NCBI RefSeq assembly: GCF_001540865.1
Contig: NC_033627.1
Location: 10,733,338-10,797,337 of the forward strand
Source: Ananas comosus
Taxonomy: Eukaryota; Streptophyta; Magnoliopsida; Poales; Bromeliaceae
Direction of reading: 5' to 3'
DNA length: 64,000 nt
Both the position numbers and the translations under genes were made by a program. This document shows positions 56,829-64,000 of this stretch, piece by piece. Below the pieces are notes generated by a model. It was not told the DNA's origin. It was given only the letters and a program-made list of their open reading frames with translations, and searched no databases. How positions within the stretch are numbered: position 1 is the first letter of the stretch; each line of letters begins with the position of its first letter.

Positions 56829-58092
56829 CTAGTTACTATCATAGTTAGTATATATATATATATAAATTATTTTTTTATATAATATATAAAATATTTAATA
56901 ATGTTTATCCATTGGATCTTCATCCAACGGTATACAAAAATTTCTATCTTCATTTTCCTATTTTCCCTTATTTTCAATGTGGTCCTCGGGATGTGCGGCA
57001 AGAGCGAGAGGGATTACTCATCACTAAACCCTAAGTCCCTTTGCCCCATCCGCCATTTCACCGCCCCCTTCGATCTGCCGTTCGCGGTCTCCCCCGCCCG
57101 TCCCCAATCCGGCAATCCTTCCCTCTGCCGTCTGCCCCGCCTTGCCCGCTGCCTGTCCCCAGACGCCTTGCTCGCGCCCCATCCCTAGTCTCCATTCGAT
57201 CGAAGTCGAACCATTCCGTGATTTCTCGTACTCGGTACTCTCAATCTCACGACGCCCTTCCCTCTCCTCTTCCTCCTCGGTCTCTTTTTCCTCTTCCTTC
57301 CATTCTCGTTTTCTGCATTCAACATGGTATGAGTTCACCCATTTAATCTCGTCGACGTTCAGCAAGGTCAGATCCATTAGTTTTTTTTGGTATGGGGCCT
57401 GCAAAGTTACTGCTCATCAATTTCAAAAACTACAAAAAGATCGGAAAAAGAAACCAAGAGGCCCTTAACTATTTAAATTGTTAACAGAACAAATTACACC
57501 AGTATTCCTGAACCATATCCGCTACATTTGTATTCATTATTGTATACGAACTCATCCCATACAAGAAAAAGAAGTGTTAAATAGCTTGAGAATATTTTTG
57601 AAGCTCTTCTATTTCAAAGGAACAAAAAAAGGAAATGAGGCATAGAAATGCCTCTGAGATGGTGAATTAAAATCAGCCTATCAAGCCTTAGGTCATGTCA
57701 TCTGTAACTGCCAAAAGAATGAAACTGTTTCCAAGGGATGAGAGAGCTGTGTTTCTCATTCCTAATTCCCAAAGCTCAGAGTTTTGAGATTAGTAATGAC
57801 CAAAGCTAATCAAAATTTGGTCCAAATTGACCAAAATACATTGTGTTAAGCCAACTAATCCAAAACAAGCCGAAGCTGATTGAATCCCCAAAATTTCCTT
57901 AGTTTTGTATTTAGCCTCAGTTGAACCTTCAGAACTCGTGCCTTTAAACATAGAGATGTAAATAGGAATACTCTGTTTTGGTTTTATTTGCATAATCATT
58001 CAATTATTCTCTTGGCTAGATACTTTTTTTTATTTATTACTCTCTTGATGATTGATTAGCAGGTCAAATTATACAAACCAAAAGGATAAAAA

Positions 58093-60214
58093 ATGTCTAC
58101 ACAACCGGCTAATGAAAACTCTCAACCTTCACCGGCACCACTTACTATTCATACAAATGTAGGATCAAATCCATCCCCAGTTGATACTATCGGTGATGAC
58201 GAAGAAACCAATGAAGTAATGAAAAAAAAAAGCAACTTCCTTGGTGTGGAATCACTTTTCGAAGGAAAAAGTTGCTGAAGCTATAAAAGCCAAGTGTAAT
58301 TATTGTGGAAAGAAACTTTGTAGGGATGCAAAACATGGAACGAGCCACTTACATTCGCATCTCAAGGTATGCCCAAAGCGCAGATTTAAAAACATTAAAG
58401 ATATAGTGTATCAAAAAAAGCTAAAGTTAGAACAATTTGGTGGTGAGAAAGTAAAGGTTGTCAATTTTACCTTTGATCAAGAGGTGTCAAGAAACGAGTT
58501 AGCGTCGATGATTATTATGCATGAATATCCAATTTCCATAGTAGAGCATGTTGGTTTTAGAAAATACTCGGCTTCTCTTCAACCGGCATTTAAAATACCT
58601 TCTAGAAATACAGTGAGAAATGAATCTTAAAAATTTATGATTATTAGAAGGAAAATACGATGAATTTATTGAAATCAAATCAAAGTAGAATTGCTATTAT
58701 TACTGATATATGGACAGCTAAGAACCAAAAGAGAGGCTTTATGGCGATCATGGCTCACTTTATTGATGATTCTTGGATGTTGCAAAGTCGAGTGTTGAGG
58801 TATATTTTAATTTCTGTATGCAAATAGTATTACTTTTCATATTTCTCATTCATAAAAGTAACTTTCATTATTATTCATTATAGGTTTGCCTATGTACCTT
58901 GTCCACACACTGCTAATACACTTTCTGATGTATTGATGGACACATTTATTAATTGGAATCTTGATAAAAAGCTCTCTACTCTAACAGTAAACAACTGCAG
59001 TTCGAATGATGTTATTGTAGATATCCTATTGGATAAGCTTGAAAACAGGTCTCTTATGGTGCGTGGGCATTTTTTTCACATGCGTTGTTGTGCGCATATT
59101 CTTAATTTAATTGTTAGAGATGGATTAGAGATGATTGGAGATGCTTTTGAGAAAATACGAGATAGTGTTGCATTTTGGAAGGCAACACCAAAGAGAGAGG
59201 AAAAGTTTGAAGAAACAGCCCGTCAGTTGGACATTTCAAGTACTAAGAAATTGGTGCTTGATTGTAAAACGCGATAGAATTCTACATTTTTAATGCTTCA
59301 ATCTGCTTTGGTATATAGGGATATTTTCTCACGTTTGAAACTTCGTGAGCCATTATACAAGTGTTTGCCTTTAGAAGACGATTGGTGTGTAGCGGTGGAC
59401 ATATGTGAGACACTCGAACTTTTTTATAGTGTAACCGAAATTTTTTCGGGTACAAGATATCCGACGGCTAATCTATTTTTTGAAAAAGTGTGCGATATTA
59501 GATTGACATTACTTGAGTGGTCTGTAGATCTTAATGAGATGATTAGATCCATGGCTGAAAAAATGCTTAAAAAATTTGATAAATATTGGCATATAATTCA
59601 TGGCATTATAGGAGTAGCAACTGTTTTGGATCCAAAATATAAGTTGACTTTATTAGATTGTTATTTTTCGACCATTTATAGTACCGAAGTCAATAATGAT
59701 CGAAGTTGATAAAATTCGACAATTATGCTATGATCTCCTTAGTGAGTATCAAGAAAGAAACAAGCAAGACAAGGAAGTTGGTGGTAAATCTTCTCATTCA
59801 TTTTCTTCTTCTATTAGTGAAGTTGGCAGTCGTAGTATGATTAACAGGAAAAATTTTACTGCTATTTATGATCAATATATGATGCAGAAGAAGAAATCAA
59901 CATCTAGTACACCTATAAAATCCGAATTGGATCATTACTTAGAGGAGGATACATTACCAAGAACAGATAATTTTGATGTGTTGGCTTGGTGGAAAAGTAA
60001 TGGCCTCAAGTACCCTACATTGATGATGATGGCTAGAGATATCCTTGCAATTCCAATTTCTACTATTGCATCCGAGTCGACATTTAGTACTAGTGGAAGA
60101 TTTTTAAGTCCACATCGAAATCGGCTTCTTCCTGATGTTTTAGAAGCATTAATGTGTACTCGTGATTGGCTTTGGGCAAAATTTCATCAAGAAGGTTTTT
60201 TTAAAAAAATTTAG
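58093..60214 (+). pseudogene. hAT transposase, RICESLEEPER/DAYSLEEPER-like, decayed
   Basis: An N-terminal frame from ATG 58093 is followed by a frameshift in the A-run at 58220-58230. Next is a BED-type zinc finger (AKCNYCGKKLCRDAKHGTS .. HLHSHLKVCPKR, about 58285-58380), then a central catalytic region (NQSRIAIITDIWTAKNQKRG; MRCCAHILNLIVRDGL). The C-terminal hAT dimerisation domain contains DVLAWWKSNGLKYPTLMMMA and IPISTIASESTFSTSGRFLS. An intron probably lies at about 58801-58883. Lesions: stops near 58628 and 58646, TAG at 59275-59277 where Trp is expected, and a frameshift near 59695. Unlikely to be active. Confidence 0.9.
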
Positions 60215-60920
60215 TGATATATAATTTAGTATTTTAAAATATGTCTATTATAGTTATTATTTATATTGATATCTAATATGTTATTTGTAGATTCCTCTAC
60301 AGCTACATCGTATTATTGATCTTCGTTGGATGATGATGATGAAGGTGGCATCATTGATGTTGATGAGGTAATTTCTAATCAATATTTTTAGAAAGGAATA
60401 GTATAAGAATTTATTATTCTAGAAATACTTTTAATAGTTTTTGTATCTTTTCTCATGTACAGGAATAATATATAATTTGCCAACGCATCTTGGAGGATTG
60501 ACTAATGACGAGGAGGCTAAGCGAATGTTGTATTAGATAACTTATTTAAATTTTAATGTAACATTTTGATATCTAGAAATTGTACTAGATATTTAGCGAA
60601 TGTATTGTTGTCTTTAACTATTTGAATTTATATTTTTTTTATCGAAATATTGATATTATATGGCATGAATGTATTTGATTGTGTTTTGAAATTTTGATTG
60701 TGCATGTTTTTTTATTGTGTTTTGAAATTTTGTATCGAAATATTGATATTATATGGCATGAATGTATTTTGATTGTATTTGATTGTGTTTTGAAATTTTG
60801 ATTTTACTATAATTTATTTTGAAATATGTTAAAAAAAATTCATTATTTTGGGTTCGGGTTTTCGGGTTCGGGTTCGGGTTTTTGAAAACCCGACCCAAAC
60901 CCGACCCGTTGACATCCTTA

Positions 60921-61420
60921 AAGATAGATCTCCAATCTAAATATCACCAACATAAGATCAAGCCAGAATATATGCATAACACGACTTTCAAGACACAGTA
61001 TGGACACTACATGTTCAGAGTTATGCCGTTCAAACTCACCAATACCTTGTTGGCCTTTATGGATTTAATGAACCATATTTTCAAACTGTTTTTGGATCGA
61101 TTAGTAGTGGCCTTCATTAACGACATCTTGGTGTTCTTTTGGAGCTAGTGATGCTGATCACAAAGAACATTTGAGACAAGTGTTGCATGTTTTGCAGAGT
61201 GAGAAACTTTTTGCCAAATTGAAAAAAGAATGTGAATTTTAGCTTCAGAAAGTTGCTTTCTTGGGAGATGATACTGGCATGTTGGTCAATTCAAAAAAAT
61301 TTTAGCAATCCAAGACTGGCCATGGCAGACAAATGACACTATGGTAAGGAGTTTTCTTGGTCTTGCTAAATACTATCGTCGATTTGGCGCATTACTTGTG
61401 CAGCTACCCAATAGCATTAA
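60921..61420 (+). pseudogene. Gypsy RT remnant, right half
   Basis: Resumes exactly at the target duplication with KIDLQSKYHQHKIKPEYMHN, FKTQYGHYMFRVMPFKLTN and LDRLVVAFINDILVFF (RT catalytic region, here with an Asn before Asp). Decayed HLRQVLHVLQSEKLFAKL and VAFLG segments follow. Frameshifts and stops throughout. It fades out near 61420. Confidence 0.88.
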
Positions 61421-61429
61421 ATTGATGTG

Positions 61430-63304
61430 TTAGGACAGCGGGAGAGTAGGATAAGTGTGAGACTCATTTCGAGACACCTCGTGGGTTGGGGTGACGTTCC
61501 GACGAGTCGGTTCGACAATCGGGCGATCTTTCGGTGACCGTGGAACGGGGTCCGGAAATCCAATTGTTTGCCCGTTTGGATTCACTTAGAGTCATAGCTT
61601 TTGTAATTAGTGAGTTTGAAATAATTACGATTTTGGATCATACTTTGCTTAGGTTAGGCCTATGACGGGAGACATTAACAGGGTGTTGATGACCTGATTT
61701 CATTCTATAGAAGAAGTGGATACTTCAATCCGAAGTCGGTAAAATGGTGCTTGCTCAGTGATTTCTATCCCTATTACCTCCTTTCATTTACTTAATACTG
61801 GTGAGCTTTTGTACACCACTTGACTTCTTAGCTAGTTGCTCTACACTTGTTCCTATCTCATTTTATCATAATTTAGTGGCAGAGCGGTGTTCCTTGGTAA
61901 TTGAATTGTCTATTGTATATTGATAAAAGATAACTATGACATTAGTTGGCACTCGTTGTTGGTGACACTCCTAGATGTGTATTGCATGATATGGCATTAG
62001 TTGACACTCGTTGTCGCTGACACTCCTAGATGTGTATTGCATGATATGGCATTAGTTGACACTCGTTGTCGCTGACACTCCTAAATGTGTATTGCATGAT
62101 ATGACATTAGTTGACACTCGTTGTAGCTGACACTTCTTGATGTGTACTGCATAATATAATATTAGTTGACACTCATTAACACTACTATTTGTATATTTCA
62201 TGATTTGATAATTGTTGACCATGTGGTTAGTGACACTTCTAGTGGTATATCGCATGACTTGACATTAGTTGACCTGATGGTCGGTGACACTCCTAGATAG
62301 ATATTGACCTAATTGCTTGGTGACTCTTTGTGGATTATTCTCTCGGCTACTTGCCGATGTTGGCTATTGAACATGTTGCATCGATCGCCACAGCTCATGA
62401 GCATTTCATGTACACCAGTGGTCTGATCCACCGCAAGAGGGTGTTCTTTTCTGAAAAAGTTGTCGTACTTCTGACCTGTGAGCCTTACGAGGTGGCTGTT
62501 AGGGTTATATGTCAGGTGGGCGAGCAGGATGTGGTTCAACCTGAGGTCTTTTGACCCATAGGGCAGTTGATTTAGTTGTTAGTGCTATCCACCATTTGAT
62601 GCATTGGAGTATCCTGTTGTTCGTTATAGTAGCGGATAGTTATGCATTGATTAACAATTATAGTTCTTTTTAGTCACTATTGCTACTGTTCCGATGCATA
62701 TGTTGATTATGCCTAATTATTGATTTCTACCTTATCTTACAATAGTAGTTACTTTTGCATCTATTGCCGGTTACTATTCTATTGCTACTGTACTTATGAT
62801 ATCTGTTCATGATTATAGTTATCTTTTCTATCCGGCGGTGAGTTCAGCTCGCCTTCGTCGGCTTGCGATACTCGGTGGGAGGAGAGACTTGTTTACATGT
62901 TCTCACCCCCAACCATTTTTCGAGTAACGCGAGCGGTGAGTGTTGGGACAGTGCGTGAGGATGATACTAGATAGCCGATCAGTCCGTTGTTGACATTCAT
63001 TATCGTTTTACTGGATTAGTTTAGTTCACTTCCTATTAATGTTTAAAAATATTGGATGGATGGTTATTATGTGATCATCATATTGTTTGTGTTGTGTGGT
63101 TGTATGTTTGGTTGACTTTGTATTATGGTGCTACGCCGTGCATATACAGGAAAGACTCTATCAATTCATATAGGGGATTCTTTGTTCATGTGGCGGGTCT
63201 ATATGCGTCTGTGGGGTGTTCTCAAAGGTGTTTTAAAAAAAATCTATACATTTTTTGCTAGTTTCCCTAAGAAGGATTTTTAAAAAAATCTCGAGGTGTG
63301 ACAC
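61430..63304 (+). mobile_element. LTR-like region following the gypsy remnant
   Basis: Moderately GC sequence with no conserved ORF, ending CTCGAGGTGTGACA near 63304, which resembles a plant gypsy LTR terminus. The start is not defined. It may be the 3' LTR of the remnant after deletion of RNase H/integrase, or an unrelated fragment. Confidence 0.35.
61935..62310. repeat. 56-bp tandem repeat, about six degenerate copies
   Basis: ATTAGTTGACACTCGTTGTCGCTGACACTCCTAGATGTGTATTGCATGATATGGC repeats with a 56-bp period (visible starts near 61937, 61993, 62049 and 62104), then decays through 62160-62310. Confidence 0.92.
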
Positions 63305-64000
63305 TGTGCAACTCCCATAGACCTGAAAACCCTCTAGACCAATGTTGTGCCAAGCCTGCACATAAGTCCCTACAGTAATTGCTCCTTGTGTCCAAAGCCC
63401 AACACACCCCATGTTAGTTGGGCCCTATTCTACGCAGCCCTGACAGAAAGTTGGCCCTTCTAAGGACCTTCAACACATTCCAAAATCAAACAGCTAGCTC
63501 TCTGCCACCCATGACACCGTTTCCCAACAAAAAATATCATCCCTCATAAGCAATAATGTTCATTCTTAAAAGTTGATCCTCTTTTCTCTCTGTTCTCTTT
63601 TTCTTTCACTTTTTCCTTACCCCCTTGTTTAGCATTTGCATGAAAAAAGGAACCCCTTTCCTTTACCTTTTCATGGTGCGATCTTGATTTTCTCCCACAC
63701 AAACAAATCCTATCTTTGACCTTATCGTCACTTTTTCTCACACAGTTTAGCATACCTTGTACATGTCGCAGTCCTCTCTTTGCATTTAGATCTACTAATG
63801 ACCGTTGGAGCAAAAACTTGGACATCATGTCATCACTAGTGCTGGCGATCATTGATGGACCTATTGTCTATTGCTGTCTTCTCCGCCTATTAGACAACCT
63901 TTTCATGCCATCTATCTACTGTTTGATTTCTACCTCCCCTATCTCCACATTGCTTACTCCATTACTGTCGATCGAAAGCCCATTGCCTTTTAGCTCCTGA
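63305..64000. other. Unannotated right edge
   Basis: Open frames exist (63716-64000 plus, 63544-63852 minus) but I recognise no domain, and composition does not favour one over the other. Could be exon, element or neither. Confidence 0.3.

Larger units (their letters stand above)
56268..60920 (+). mobile_element. hAT transposon inserted in the gypsy RT
   Basis: The termini TAGGGATGTCAATGGG and (inverted) TAAGGATGTCAACGGG form the TIR. Perfect 8-bp target duplication AAGATAGA at 56260-56267 and 60921-60928, as expected for hAT. Subterminal CCCGAACCCGAA/GGGTTCGGGTT words occur at both ends. It carries a transposase pseudogene and a nested microsatellite-MITE group (56456-56824). Length 4653 bp. 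Confidence 0.92.

Overview
Plant nuclear DNA, most likely a monocot: one intronless very GC-rich gene and one intron-rich gene lie in AT-rich DNA packed with transposable elements, SINEs, foldback MITEs and (TA)n/(GA)n microsatellites. I cannot name the species from the sequence alone. Runs of N at 24357-24479 and 26168-26267 and isolated n (4549, 30947, 34467, 44821) show it is a draft assembly.

Two host genes are convincing. A class I TCP transcription factor (TCP9/TCP19-like) occupies 985-2052 on the minus strand, flanked by perfect class I TCP binding motifs. PEX16/SSE1, a peroxisome biogenesis membrane protein, occupies 42050-44717 on the minus strand; I resolved eight exons encoding 373 residues, one intron apparently of the GC-AG type.

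The rest is a mosaic. 2.5-16.4 kb: MITEs, a palindromic foldback element (4.4-6.4 kb), a Tourist-like MITE holding about 98 copies of a 7-bp satellite, three SINEs with target site duplications and a chain of microsatellite-flanked MITEs. 16.4-30.8 kb: a decayed Tekay/Del-type chromovirus and a jumble of related LTR and pol fragments. 33.3-35.2 kb: a MULE with a perfect 9-bp TSD carrying a GC-rich gene-like fragment (Pack-MULE-like). 36-38 kb: copia remnant. 38.5-42 kb: non-coding, with an LTR remnant, a truncated SINE and a hAT MITE. 45.4 kb: a TRIM. 46.9 kb: an RPL7A fragment. 48.5-52.6 kb: a second, larger foldback element with MITEs nested in it. 55.4-61.4 kb: a decayed gypsy RT split by a hAT transposon with an 8-bp TSD. 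61.4-63.3 kb: LTR-like DNA with a 56-bp tandem repeat.

The strangest object is 26268-28267. This block of exactly 2000 bases, starting at the edge of a 100-N gap, reads as the chromovirus written backwards without complementation (and, in its last 245 bases, complemented without reversal). Reversing the string as a whole makes both parts ordinary and makes its end contiguous to the base with what follows. No DNA mechanism I know of produces this, so a data or assembly artefact is by far the likeliest cause. All ORFs there are spurious.
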